DNA from: an uncultured Duncaniella sp.
GTDB taxonomy: Bacteria > Bacteroidota > Bacteroidia > Bacteroidales > Muribaculaceae
Assembly: GCA_910588795.1 (NCBI GenBank)
Contig: CAJURI010000012.1
Coordinates: 1 to 47,592 of the forward strand
Length of the DNA: 47,592 bases
Direction of reading: 5' to 3'
A model generated the notes under the pieces. That model was given only the letters and a program-made list of their open reading frames with translations, searched no databases and was not told where the DNA came from. Position 1 is the stretch's first letter, and each line of letters starts with the position of its first letter. A program made the position numbers and the translations under genes. Below are positions 1 to 9,005 of this stretch, piece by piece.

Positions 1-6
1 TCCACA

Positions 7-38
7 CAAAGATACGCAAAAATTTTGATATAAACTAA
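7..38 (-). promoter_or_regulatory. Probable divergent Bacteroidetes promoter
   Basis: On the minus strand, positions 14 to 7 read TATCTTTG, an exact match to the Bacteroidetes -7 box TAnnTTTG. Twenty bases upstream of it (38 to 35 on the minus strand) is TTAG, one mismatch from the -33 box TTTG. The arrangement would drive a leftward gene that lies outside the window, which would make the first 65 bases a divergent intergenic region. I see no equally good plus-strand promoter ahead of the first gene here. Confidence 0.45.
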
Positions 39-65
39 TTTTCAACATCTACTTATCATCCGATT

Positions 66-2153
66 GTGTATAAAAAAATTAGTGCGTTAATGGCTGGCGC
101 GGTCATTTCGTTTGGCTTGTCGGCGCAAACCGGCGGACTTACCGACACCTCCCATAGCCGGCATGCAATAATGAGCAACACTCCTCTCGGAGCAGTGAAG
201 TGGACCGGAGGATTCTGGGGGGAACGTTTCAACGTGTATAGCGGCACGTCTCTTAAGAGTATGTGGGACACATGGAACAATCCAGATGTATCCCACGGTT
301 TCCGCAACTTCGAGATTGCAGCCGGGACATGTCCCGGAGAGCACTGGGGACCTCCTTTCCACGATGGCGATATGTACAAGTGGCTTGAGGCGGTTGCCGC
401 AGTGTATGCAGTCACCAAGGATACTGAACTTGACGCTCTGATGGACAAGTTCATAGGACAGGTGGTAAAGGCCCAGAGGGAGGACGGTTACATACACACT
501 CCCGTGATAATCGACGAGCGCAACAGGGGGGTGGATACACATGCTTTCCACAAGGATCAGACTGTGATAGGCACCAAAGTCGGTGCTGAGGATGAGAAAG
601 GAGCGTTTGCCAACCGTCTCAATTTCGAGACTTATAATCTCGGACACCTTATGATGGCTGGCATTGTGCATAAGAGAGCTACCGGAAAGACTGACCTGTT
701 TGATGCCGCTGTCAAGGCCACCGACTTCCTGTGTCATTTCTATGAGACAGCTTCCGCCGAGCTGGCACGCAATGCCATATGCCCGTCGCATTATATGGGC
801 GTGGTGGAGATGTATCGTGAGACACGCAATCCGCGCTATCTTGATCTTGCCAACAATCTTATCAACATACGCGGCCTGGTAGAGAACGGGACAGACGACA
901 ATCAGGACCGCATACCGTTCCGTGACCAGTACAACGCCATGGGACATGCCGTACGCGCCAACTATCTCTATGCCGGTGTAGCTGACCTTTATGCCGAGAC
1001 AGGTGAGGAGCAGCTGATGAAGAACCTCACCAGCATATGGAACGACATAGTGAACCGCAAGATGTATGTCACGGGTGCCTGTGGCGCGCTTTATGACGGC
1101 ACTTCGCCCGACGGTACATGCTATGAGCCTGACAGCATACAGAAGGTGCATCAGAGCTACGGCCGCCCATATCAGCTCCCCAACAGTACGGCGCACAATG
1201 AGACATGTGCCAATATCGGTAACATGCTGTTCAACTGGCGCATGCTTGAGTCAACAGGCGATGCAAAGTATGCCGACATCGTGGAGACCGCTCTCTACAA
1301 CAGTGTGCTCAGCGGCGTAAGCCTTGACGGCAAGCGGTATTTCTATACCAACCCGCTCCGTATGAGCGACAATCTTCCCTATACTCTCCGCTGGCCAAAG
1401 ACCCGCGAGGAGTACATCAGCTGTTTCTGCTGTCCTCCGAATACGCTCCGCACTATCTGCGAGGCTCAGAATTATGCTTATACCGTCAATGACAGCACAC
1501 TATGGTGCAATCTTTACGGCGACAGCGAGCTGCGGACATCTCTCGGCAAGAAGCGTCCTCTCGTGGTGACGCAGCACACAGGCTATCCTTATGACGGCAA
1601 GGTGGTGTTAAGGTTTGTCGAGACACCTAAAAAAGAGAATATCACCCTCAAGCTTCGTGTCCCCTCATGGTGCGATAAGGCTTCACTGAGTGTCAACGGC
1701 AAGCCTGAGCAGGTGAATGTCACCCCTGACAGCTATATATCTCTTGACAGAGTATGGAAGCCCGGTGATGAGGTTGTCTTCGATATGGAGATGCGCACAC
1801 GCCTCATCGAATCCAATCCTCTTGTGGAAGAAACGCGCAATCATGTGGCTGTAAAGCGCGGTCCTATCGTATATTGTCTTGAGAGCATTGACATAGACGG
1901 AGGCAAATCGATCGATGACGTGCTTATCCCGGTCAATGCTGAATTCAAAGAGAAGGACATCACTATTGACGGAAGCCGCATGACTGCTCTTGAGACAACT
2001 GCACGTCTGGTCGACAACGGAGACTGGACCGGCAAGCTATACCGTGAGGTGGGAAGTGCCGACAAGAATGTCAGGGTGACTCTTATACCTTATTATGCGT
2101 GGGGCAACCGTGACAAGGCCGAGATGAGCGTATGGCTGCCGTTGGCAAGATAG
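66..2153 (+). CDS. GH127 family glycosidase, candidate aceric acid hydrolase / beta-L-arabinofuranosidase
   Basis: This 695-residue secreted enzyme belongs to GH127 (DUF1680 fold, an alpha/alpha barrel with a cysteine nucleophile). It starts at GTG; the signal peptide runs to about residue 20 (ISFGLSA/QTGG). An in-frame ATG at 90 is possible but would shorten the signal. The family's zinc and catalytic site is visible: E379 and C381 in HNETC, then C455-C456 in FCCPPN. This mirrors Glu338, Cys340, Cys417 and Cys418 of the Bifidobacterium enzyme HypBA1, where the first of the paired cysteines is the nucleophile. Known members cleave beta-L-arabinofuranosides, and one from the B. thetaiotaomicron RG-II locus releases aceric acid from chain B. 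The RG-II neighbours favour the latter. Length and motifs are intact. The family call is firm; the substrate is inferred from context. Confidence 0.86.
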   Translation: MYKKISALMAGAVISFGLSAQTGGLTDTSHSRHAIMSNTPLGAVKWTGGFWGERFNVYSGTSLKSMWDTWNNPDVSHGFRNFEIAAGTCPGEHWGPPFHDGDMYKWLEAVAAVYAVTKDTELDALMDKFIGQVVKAQREDGYIHTPVIIDERNRGVDTHAFHKDQTVIGTKVGAEDEKGAFANRLNFETYNLGHLMMAGIVHKRATGKTDLFDAAVKATDFLCHFYETASAELARNAICPSHYMGVVEMYRETRNPRYLDLANNLINIRGLVENGTDDNQDRIPFRDQYNAMGHAVRANYLYAGVADLYAETGEEQLMKNLTSIWNDIVNRKMYVTGACGALYDGTSPDGTCYEPDSIQKVHQSYGRPYQLPNSTAHNETCANIGNMLFNWRMLESTGDAKYADIVETALYNSVLSGVSLDGKRYFYTNPLRMSDNLPYTLRWPKTREEYISCFCCPPNTLRTICEAQNYAYTVNDSTLWCNLYGDSELRTSLGKKRPLVVTQHTGYPYDGKVVLRFVETPKKENITLKLRVPSWCDKASLSVNGKPEQVNVTPDSYISLDRVWKPGDEVVFDMEMRTRLIESNPLVEETRNHVAVKRGPIVYCLESIDIDGGKSIDDVLIPVNAEFKEKDITIDGSRMTALETTARLVDNGDWTGKLYREVGSADKNVRVTLIPYYAWGNRDKAEMSVWLPLAR

Positions 2154-2236
2154 CCTTACAATAGCCATGCATCTGTAAAAGCGTCAACCACGCTCAATCA
2201 GATGCTCCACAAGTATAACAGACAAAAAATAATATC

Positions 2237-4066
2237 ATGAAGAGATCATTCTTCACGGCGGCAGGGTTGGTTCTGTCCGCTTTTGCGGTATATTCGGCCG
2301 ACATATATGTGTCGCCCGAAGGCAATGACCTTAATTCTGGTGACAAGGGTGAACCCAAGGCCACTCTTGGCTCTGCCCTGCGTCAGGCACGCGAGATGCG
2401 GCGTCAGGCTCTTCCTGGAGTGGCGTCAGGTGTGACCATACATATGGCCCCCGGCAATTATAGTGTGTATGAGCCTGTGTTTGTGCGCCCTGAGGACAGC
2501 GGCTCACCGGAGTCGCCCACAGTGATAACATCTGATGGTGGAGTGGCCTGGCTTAACGGCGGCGTCGCTGTAGACGGATGGAAACGGCAGGGAAAACTCC
2601 TTGTGGCGGACGCGCCATCGTTCAACGGGCGTCCGCTTGATTTCCGTCAGCTCTACGTCAACGGGAAGAAGGCTGTGCGTGCGCGTGATGTGCAGGATTT
2701 CGAGAAGATGCACAGGATCATAGGCAACGATCCGGTCAATGAGATATTGTGGGTCCCCGCCGAGGCTGTGAAGGCGATACGTAAGTCTCCCTATGCCGAG
2801 ATGGTGCTTCATGAGATGTGGTGTGTTGCCAATCTGCGCATTAAATCCATAGAGATGCATGGCGACAGCGCGGCGGTCAGGTTCCATAACCCCGAGAGCC
2901 GGATACAGTTCGAGCATCCATGGCCACGTCCTATGGTTACGGACAACGGTCATAATTCGGCCTTCTATCTCACCAATGCGAAAGAACTTCTCGATACCCC
3001 GGGCGAGTGGTATCATGACATAGATACCCGTAAGGTGTATTATTATCCTTATCCGGGCGAGACTGTCACGGATGCAGTCGTGCCTGCTGTGGAGACGCTT
3101 GTCAATGTGGAGGGCACGCTCGACCGCCCGGTGGAGAATGTGAAATTTGAGAACATCGGCTTCGAGTACACCACCTGGATGCGTCCTTCCGTCATGGGGC
3201 ATGTGCCTCTTCAGGCAGGAATGTACATGACTGACGGCTATAAGATAAGCCCCAAGATGGAGCGTTATCAGAATCATAAGCTCGACAATCAGGGGTGGCT
3301 TGGCCGTCCTGCAGCTGCGGTGAATGTGAGCGGAGCAAAGGATATCGATTTCATAGGATGTCGTTTCAAGCATCTCGGCTCGTCGGGCCTCGATTATGAA
3401 TGGGGCACCGAAGGGGGACTTGTAAAGGGCTGTCTGTTCCGCGACATAGCCGGCAGCGGCATTGTGGCGGGAAGTTTCAGCCCGGCCTCGCTTGAGACAC
3501 ATCTGCCTTATGACCCCTCGGACGGCAGAGAAGTATGTTCCGGTCTTGTCATATCCAACAATCTTATAACGGATGTGTCCAATGAGGACTGGGGAACGCT
3601 CGGCATAGCAGCCGGTTATGTCAAGGATATAGATATCGAGCACAACGAGATAAATGACGTATCCTACAGCGGCATCAGTCTCGGATGGGGCTGGACGCGC
3701 ACCGTCAACTGCATGCGCAACAACCGTGTGCATGCCAATCTCATACACCATTACGCACGGCACATGTATGATGTGGCGGGTGTGTACACCCTCGGCTCAC
3801 AGCCTCACAGTTGGGTGACTGAGAACTGTGTGCGTGACATCTATGTGCCGGGTTATGCCCACGATCCTGATCACTGGTTCTATCTTTACACCGATGAGGG
3901 TTCCTCCTTCATCACAGTGAAGGACAACTGGACTGAAGGTGAGAAATATCTTAAGAATGCCAACGGTCCCGGCAACGTATGGGAGAACAATGGTCCGAAC
4001 GTTGATCCTAAAATCAAGGAAAATGCCGGACTTACAAAAGAATATCAATACCTTAAAACCTTATAA
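2237..4066 (+). CDS. GH141 family parallel beta-helix glycosidase, candidate RG-II alpha-L-fucosidase
   Basis: The 609-residue protein has a signal peptide (about 1-20, cleaved near VYSA/DIYV) followed by the opening DIYVSPEGND, typical of secreted right-handed beta-helix proteins. Residues from about 300 to the end carry repeated short strands of the kind INDVSYSGISL and LVISNNLITDVSN, as expected of beta-helix coils. Length, start and coil region fit GH141, whose characterised B. thetaiotaomicron member removes the internal alpha-L-fucose of RG-II chain A; other members act on xylan. It lies 83 bases after the GH127 gene and 6 bases before the GH78 gene, the same trio found together in B. 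thetaiotaomicron. I could not place the catalytic residues with confidence. An alternative is another beta-helix pectin enzyme, but no pectate lyase signature is present. Confidence 0.78.
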   Translation: MKRSFFTAAGLVLSAFAVYSADIYVSPEGNDLNSGDKGEPKATLGSALRQAREMRRQALPGVASGVTIHMAPGNYSVYEPVFVRPEDSGSPESPTVITSDGGVAWLNGGVAVDGWKRQGKLLVADAPSFNGRPLDFRQLYVNGKKAVRARDVQDFEKMHRIIGNDPVNEILWVPAEAVKAIRKSPYAEMVLHEMWCVANLRIKSIEMHGDSAAVRFHNPESRIQFEHPWPRPMVTDNGHNSAFYLTNAKELLDTPGEWYHDIDTRKVYYYPYPGETVTDAVVPAVETLVNVEGTLDRPVENVKFENIGFEYTTWMRPSVMGHVPLQAGMYMTDGYKISPKMERYQNHKLDNQGWLGRPAAAVNVSGAKDIDFIGCRFKHLGSSGLDYEWGTEGGLVKGCLFRDIAGSGIVAGSFSPASLETHLPYDPSDGREVCSGLVISNNLITDVSNEDWGTLGIAAGYVKDIDIEHNEINDVSYSGISLGWGWTRTVNCMRNNRVHANLIHHYARHMYDVAGVYTLGSQPHSWVTENCVRDIYVPGYAHDPDHWFYLYTDEGSSFITVKDNWTEGEKYLKNANGPGNVWENNGPNVDPKIKENAGLTKEYQYLKTL

Positions 4067-4072
4067 TCAGCC

Positions 4073-6277
4073 ATGAGCAAGAAATGGGTGACATTGATTG
4101 GCTTGTTGACATTAGCTTCGGCGGCATCAGCCCAGACCTGGATATGGTATCCGGGCGACTATGAAATATGGCTCGGTAACCGGATGAACAACAACCGTAC
4201 CGAGCGCGGTGCTTTCTTCCCACCCTTCTGGAAGACTGACAGCCATTTTGTGACTGTGGAGTTCAGCAAGCAGATCGATCTGGACCAGCCCGAAGAGATT
4301 GAGATTGCTGCCGAAGGGAGGTATAATGTCAAGTTTGACGGCAAACTCCAGTTCGGAATGCCCGACAGATTCACTCTGCCGGCCGGCAAGCACAGCCTGA
4401 ATATAAAGGTGTGGAACCAGTCGACACCTCCTGCCATATATGTAAAGGGCAGGACTGTCAACAGTGATGGGTCCTGGAAAGTCACCAATGAGGATAAGGA
4501 ATGGATTGACGAGAGCGGTAAGGCGAGCGACACTTCCGCCACCGAGTATGCTCTTGCCGGGTCCTGGAATTTCAATGACATAGACACTCCTCCATCAAAG
4601 GTGTCACCTCTGAGGTCGGAGCCTATGGCATATGTCGCTGTGGAGGATAAGACTGTCGACGGAGGCAGACTGTATGATTTTGGCAAAGAGACTTTCGGAC
4701 GCATTGTGCTCAAGAATGTAGAGGGCGATGGAATTGTGAACATATATTACGGCGAGAGTCCGGAGGAGGCTCTTGACCTCGGGCATTGCGAGACTCTTGA
4801 CAAATTACGCTTTTCGGCAGATGAGGTGTGCGATCTTGCCACCGGTGTGTCGGTAAGCAAATCCGGAGATTATACGCTTGACAATACAAAGGCTTACAGA
4901 TATGTGTATGTGGCTCCTGAGGCCGGAGTCGAGGTCGGAGATGTGGCGATGCTCTATGAGTATGCACCTGTGGAATACCGCGGCTCGTTCCGATGCAGCG
5001 ACCCGGAACTTAACCGTATATGGGATGTCGGTGCCTACACCATGCATCTCACCACACGTGAGTTCTTTATCGACGGCATAAAGCGTGACCGGTGGGTGTG
5101 GAGTGGTGATGCCGTGCAGAGCTATCTTATGAACTATTATCTGTTTTTTGACAGCCCTACTGTAAAGCGCACCACTCGCCTTCTGCGTGGCAAAGATCCT
5201 GTCACAGCACATATCAATACCATCATGGACTATACTCTCTACTGGTTCAACGGTATATATGACTACTATCTTTATACCGGTGACAAGGAGTTCGTGAAGG
5301 AGATCTATCCCAAGATGCAGTCGCTCATGGAGTATGTGCTCGGACGTACCAATAAGGACGGAATGCTTGAGGGGATGACCGGAGACTGGGTGTTTGTGGA
5401 CTGGGCTGATTTCCCTATGAGCAAGCAGGGTGCCTTATCGTTTGAACAGGTGCTATTCTGCAAGAGCCTTGAGACCATGAAGCTGTGTGCCGATATAGTA
5501 GGGGACACCGCCGATGCCGGACGTTACAGCAAGCTTGCCGGTGAACTGCGTGCAAAGCTTATGCCCGTGTTCTGGGATGAGTCGCGTCAGGCTCTTGTCC
5601 ATAATGTCGAGAACGGCAGGAAAAGTGATCAGGTGAACAAGTTTGCCAACATGTTTGCCATAAATTACGGATTCTTTGACGAGCCTACAGCCAAATCCGT
5701 GATGGAGAACGTGATGCTGAATCCCGAAGTCCCCGCAATCACCACACCGTATATGCGTTTCTATGAGCTTGAGTCGCTATGCAGTCGTGGCATGCAGGAA
5801 CAGGTGCTTAAGGAAATGAAGGATTATTGGGGCGGCATGCTCCGTGAAGGCGCGACATCATTCTGGGAGAAATATGTCCCGACTGATTCTGGCACGCAGC
5901 ATCTTGCCATGTACGGGCGTCCTTACGGCAAGAGCCTGTGTCACGCATGGGGGGCAAGTCCCATATATCTGCTCGGAAAATATTATCTGGGAGTTGTGCC
6001 TGTCAAGCCGGGTTATGAGGAATTCTCTATCACACCGGTGCTCGGTGGCCTGAAATGGATGGAGGGGAGTGTACCTACTCCCGACGGAGACATATCGGTC
6101 TATATGAATGACAAGGAGATACGCGTCAGAGCCACCGAAGGGAAGGGATATCTCAACATAAGGTCCGGAAACTTCCCAAAGTCTTCCTACGGTAAGTTTG
6201 AGAAGACGGGTGATGACAGCTATCGCCTCTATGTGGATACACACGATGAAATAACAGTCAAATACAAGCATATCTGA
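4073..6277 (+). CDS. GH78 alpha-L-rhamnosidase (short form)
   Basis: A secreted inverting alpha-L-rhamnosidase of 734 residues, with a signal peptide at 1-20 (ASAASA/QTW). N-terminal beta-sandwich modules occupy roughly 25-300, the alpha/alpha barrel about 305-640, and a C-terminal beta domain follows. Active-site motifs are D334, R338-D339 and D346 in the stretch around KRDRWVWSGD, D438-W439, the likely base E599 in TSFWEKY, and H624 in CHAWG. By eye, D339 sits where other GH78 enzymes have the acid glutamate of HREKLGW. It resembles the B. thetaiotaomicron RG-II rhamnosidase BT1001, which acts on a rhamnose linked to apiose near the backbone. The stop codon shares its A with the next ATG (TGATG), so the GH138 product is probably translationally coupled. 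Confidence 0.85.
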   Translation: MSKKWVTLIGLLTLASAASAQTWIWYPGDYEIWLGNRMNNNRTERGAFFPPFWKTDSHFVTVEFSKQIDLDQPEEIEIAAEGRYNVKFDGKLQFGMPDRFTLPAGKHSLNIKVWNQSTPPAIYVKGRTVNSDGSWKVTNEDKEWIDESGKASDTSATEYALAGSWNFNDIDTPPSKVSPLRSEPMAYVAVEDKTVDGGRLYDFGKETFGRIVLKNVEGDGIVNIYYGESPEEALDLGHCETLDKLRFSADEVCDLATGVSVSKSGDYTLDNTKAYRYVYVAPEAGVEVGDVAMLYEYAPVEYRGSFRCSDPELNRIWDVGAYTMHLTTREFFIDGIKRDRWVWSGDAVQSYLMNYYLFFDSPTVKRTTRLLRGKDPVTAHINTIMDYTLYWFNGIYDYYLYTGDKEFVKEIYPKMQSLMEYVLGRTNKDGMLEGMTGDWVFVDWADFPMSKQGALSFEQVLFCKSLETMKLCADIVGDTADAGRYSKLAGELRAKLMPVFWDESRQALVHNVENGRKSDQVNKFANMFAINYGFFDEPTAKSVMENVMLNPEVPAITTPYMRFYELESLCSRGMQEQVLKEMKDYWGGMLREGATSFWEKYVPTDSGTQHLAMYGRPYGKSLCHAWGASPIYLLGKYYLGVVPVKPGYEEFSITPVLGGLKWMEGSVPTPDGDISVYMNDKEIRVRATEGKGYLNIRSGNFPKSSYGKFEKTGDDSYRLYVDTHDEITVKYKHI

Positions 6278-8976
6278 TGAGAATTGACATATTGAGATAT
6301 TCAGCGGTCGCGGTTGCAGCGATGGCTGTATGGGGATGTTCAGGCCGGCAATCGGTGACCATAGATTATCCCGGGGATGCTTCCAACAGAGTTGTGTTCG
6401 CAGCCGAGCATCTTGATTCCGTTCTGCACACCATGGGCTACGACGTGTTGCCTTCCATGGATGGTGCTCCGGAGGGTACAAAGGTGATAAGACTCTCAAT
6501 CGCTGCCGACAGTGTAGGCCCGAAGGAGGGCTTTACGATAACAGTGGTTGATGACACGGTGAATGTTGTCGGCAATGACGGTTCCGGTGTCATATACGGC
6601 TGTCGCGAGGTCATAGACTGTGTCGCATCAGGCGGCAGTCTTGACAGTGTCCCGGCTGAGTTCACTGATGCGCCCGAGATGGTGCTCCGTGGCGCGTGTG
6701 TGGGTGTGCAGAAGCCATATCTGCTTCCCGGACGTGCGGTGTATGAGTATCCATATACACCGGAGAATTTTCCATGGTTCTATGACAAGGAGCTGTGGGT
6801 GAAGTATCTGGATATGCTTGTCTCCAACCGCATGAATTCTCTTTATCTCTGGAACGGACATCCGTTTGCATCGCTTGTCAAGCTTGAGGACTATCCGTTT
6901 GCTGTCGAGGTTGACGACGAGACCTTCAGAAAGAATGAAGAGATGTATTCCTTCATAACAAGCGAGGCCGACAAGCGAGGCATATTTGTGATACAGATGT
7001 TCTATAACATACTCCTTTCCAAACCATTTGCCGAGCATTACGGACTTAAGACGCAGGACCGTAACCGTCCTATAAGCCCTCTTCTTAGCGATTATACGCG
7101 CAAGAGTGTGGCAGCTTTTATAGAGAAATATCCTAATGTTGGGCTTCTTGTGTGTCTCGGAGAGGCCATGGACACCTATGAGGATGATGTGGTGTGGTTT
7201 ACCGAGACTATAATTCCGGGTGTGAAGGATGGTCTTGCCAAGCTCGGTCGCACTGACGAGCCGCCGTTGTTGCTGCGTGCCCATGACACAGATTGCAAGA
7301 TGGTGATGGATGCCGCGCTTCCTTTATACAAGAATCTCTATACCATGCACAAATACAACGGTGAGTCGCTGACCACATATGAGCCGCGTGGGCCCTGGAC
7401 AGAGATCCACCGCGGCCTTAGCTCGCTCGGAAGCGTGCATATAAGCAATGTGCACATACTTGCCAATCTCGAGCCATGGCGTTGGAGCTCTCCCGATTTT
7501 ACCCAGAAGGCTGTACAGGCTATGCATGACGTGCATGGCGCAAATGCCTTGCATCTCTATCCGCAGGCTTCTTATTGGGACTGGCCTTATTCGGCCGACA
7601 GCATCCCCGGCGGCCGCGAGCTTCAGCTCGTGCGCGACAGCACATGGTACGAGGGTTGGGGCAGATATGCCTGGAACTGCCGGCGTGACAGAAATGACGA
7701 AATAAAGTATTGGAATCATCGTTTTGCACGCACCTATGGTCTTTCCGATGATCAGGGAGCTGCAATACGCGAGGCTTTCGAGGAGTCCGGCGAGATCGCT
7801 CCAAAACTTCTGCGCCGTTTCGGTATCACCGAAGGAAACCGTCAGACACTTCTTCTCGGCATGTTTATGAGCCAGCTTGTGAACCCATACAAGTACACTA
7901 TCTATCCGGGATTCTATGAGAGTTGCGGTCCCGAAGGTGAGAAGCTTATAGAATATGTTGAAAAGGGACATAAGGGACAGCCTCATGTAGGAGAGCTCCC
8001 GCTCGATATCACCGCCCAGTGTGTGGCTCACGGCGACAATGCAGTCAAGGCCATAGAGAGTATCGAGGGTAAAGCAAAGGTCAACAAGGATGAGTTTGCA
8101 CGTCTGAGCAACGACATGCATTGTTACCGCCTGTTTGCCTACTTCTTTGACAATAAGGTCAAGGCTGCACGCGAGGTGCTCAATTATCAGTGGACCAAGG
8201 ATCTGAAATATCTCGATGCGGCTGTGCCGTATCTTGAGAAGAGTCTTGACTATTACAGGCAGCTGGTTGATCTTACAAAAGGCACGTATCTCTATGCCAA
8301 CAGTATGCAGACCAACATGCGCCGCATTCCCATAGCAGGCGATGGCGGAAAGAACAAGACATGGGCTGAACTGTATGTCCACTATCAGAAAGAGCTTGAA
8401 AACTTCAGGAATAATATAGCCATGCTCAAGGACAAGGCGGCAGGAAAGTATTCTGATACTGAGGAAACTGTAGTGCCGCTCAAGGATGCTGACGTCACAG
8501 TCTCCGGACCATGGACTCGTGTAAGGCTTTCTGACGGAGTGTCGCTGCTTTCCAATATGCCGGATGCCAAGGTGAAAGGTCTCGCGCCTGAACTTGAGGG
8601 CCTGACCGCATTCCGCGTTGATGGCGATAGCCAGCGCAAGGATGGAACGAAGATAGATTTCACCTGCAAGACTCCTGTCAGACTGCTCGTGGGATATTTC
8701 AAGGACGATCAGAAGAAATATGCCAAGGCTCCGAAACTCGAGACTGACGCCTCGGCCAATGAATATGGCCAGGCAGAGCCTGTGCTGACCAATGCAATAC
8801 ATCTTGACAAGATGCCGTTGGCTAATGTGCATGCTTACAGTTTCAATCCCGGAAGCCATTCGCTGCTCCTTCCGAAAGGTTACACTCTTGTGCTCGGATT
8901 CACATCCGATGATATCAAGCCTCGCAATGCCGCTCTTGCCGGTGCCGACGAGGCTATGGATTGGCTTTTCTATTGA
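6277..8976 (+). CDS. GH138 alpha-D-galacturonidase, probable lipoprotein
   Basis: The 899-residue protein matches GH138, which removes the alpha-linked galacturonic acid of RG-II chain A. A lipobox-like VWGC puts a lipidated cysteine at position 21, so the enzyme is probably membrane-anchored. Residues about 25-130 form a small alpha/beta domain of the kind seen before GH115-like barrels, about 135-520 a TIM barrel, and the rest helical plus a beta-sandwich near 730-899. Two glutamates stand out: E296 in CLGEAMD and E363 in NGESLTT. They are 67 apart, the same spacing as the Glu294/Glu361 pair I recall for the characterised GH138 BPA0997. Its start overlaps the stop of the GH78 gene by one base. 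The GH137-GH2 gene follows 29 bases later, as in B. thetaiotaomicron BT0997-BT0996. Confidence 0.84.
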   Translation: MRIDILRYSAVAVAAMAVWGCSGRQSVTIDYPGDASNRVVFAAEHLDSVLHTMGYDVLPSMDGAPEGTKVIRLSIAADSVGPKEGFTITVVDDTVNVVGNDGSGVIYGCREVIDCVASGGSLDSVPAEFTDAPEMVLRGACVGVQKPYLLPGRAVYEYPYTPENFPWFYDKELWVKYLDMLVSNRMNSLYLWNGHPFASLVKLEDYPFAVEVDDETFRKNEEMYSFITSEADKRGIFVIQMFYNILLSKPFAEHYGLKTQDRNRPISPLLSDYTRKSVAAFIEKYPNVGLLVCLGEAMDTYEDDVVWFTETIIPGVKDGLAKLGRTDEPPLLLRAHDTDCKMVMDAALPLYKNLYTMHKYNGESLTTYEPRGPWTEIHRGLSSLGSVHISNVHILANLEPWRWSSPDFTQKAVQAMHDVHGANALHLYPQASYWDWPYSADSIPGGRELQLVRDSTWYEGWGRYAWNCRRDRNDEIKYWNHRFARTYGLSDDQGAAIREAFEESGEIAPKLLRRFGITEGNRQTLLLGMFMSQLVNPYKYTIYPGFYESCGPEGEKLIEYVEKGHKGQPHVGELPLDITAQCVAHGDNAVKAIESIEGKAKVNKDEFARLSNDMHCYRLFAYFFDNKVKAAREVLNYQWTKDLKYLDAAVPYLEKSLDYYRQLVDLTKGTYLYANSMQTNMRRIPIAGDGGKNKTWAELYVHYQKELENFRNNIAMLKDKAAGKYSDTEETVVPLKDADVTVSGPWTRVRLSDGVSLLSNMPDAKVKGLAPELEGLTAFRVDGDSQRKDGTKIDFTCKTPVRLLVGYFKDDQKKYAKAPKLETDASANEYGQAEPVLTNAIHLDKMPLANVHAYSFNPGSHSLLLPKGYTLVLGFTSDDIKPRNAALAGADEAMDWLFY

Positions 8977-9005
8977 AAACCTCTTAATAAAAAGGCATTT
9001 GAATA

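Noticed and set aside
24..57. Plus-strand promoter for the first gene using TTTG at 24-27
   Set aside because: The best -7 candidates downstream (TACTTATC at 50-57) match TAnnTTTG poorly and the spacing is 22 bases.
4073..6277. GH78 at 4073 as catalytically dead because the RDE motif reads RDR
   Set aside because: Aligned with HREKLGW enzymes, the Asp of RD fills the acid position, and the base E599 and other Asp residues are present.
7324..8859. Long open frame on the minus strand (also 2504-3763 and 87-1196)
   Set aside because: These lie fully opposite well-supported enzymes. They have no signal, family motif or promoter, and arise from the codon bias of the + strand genes.
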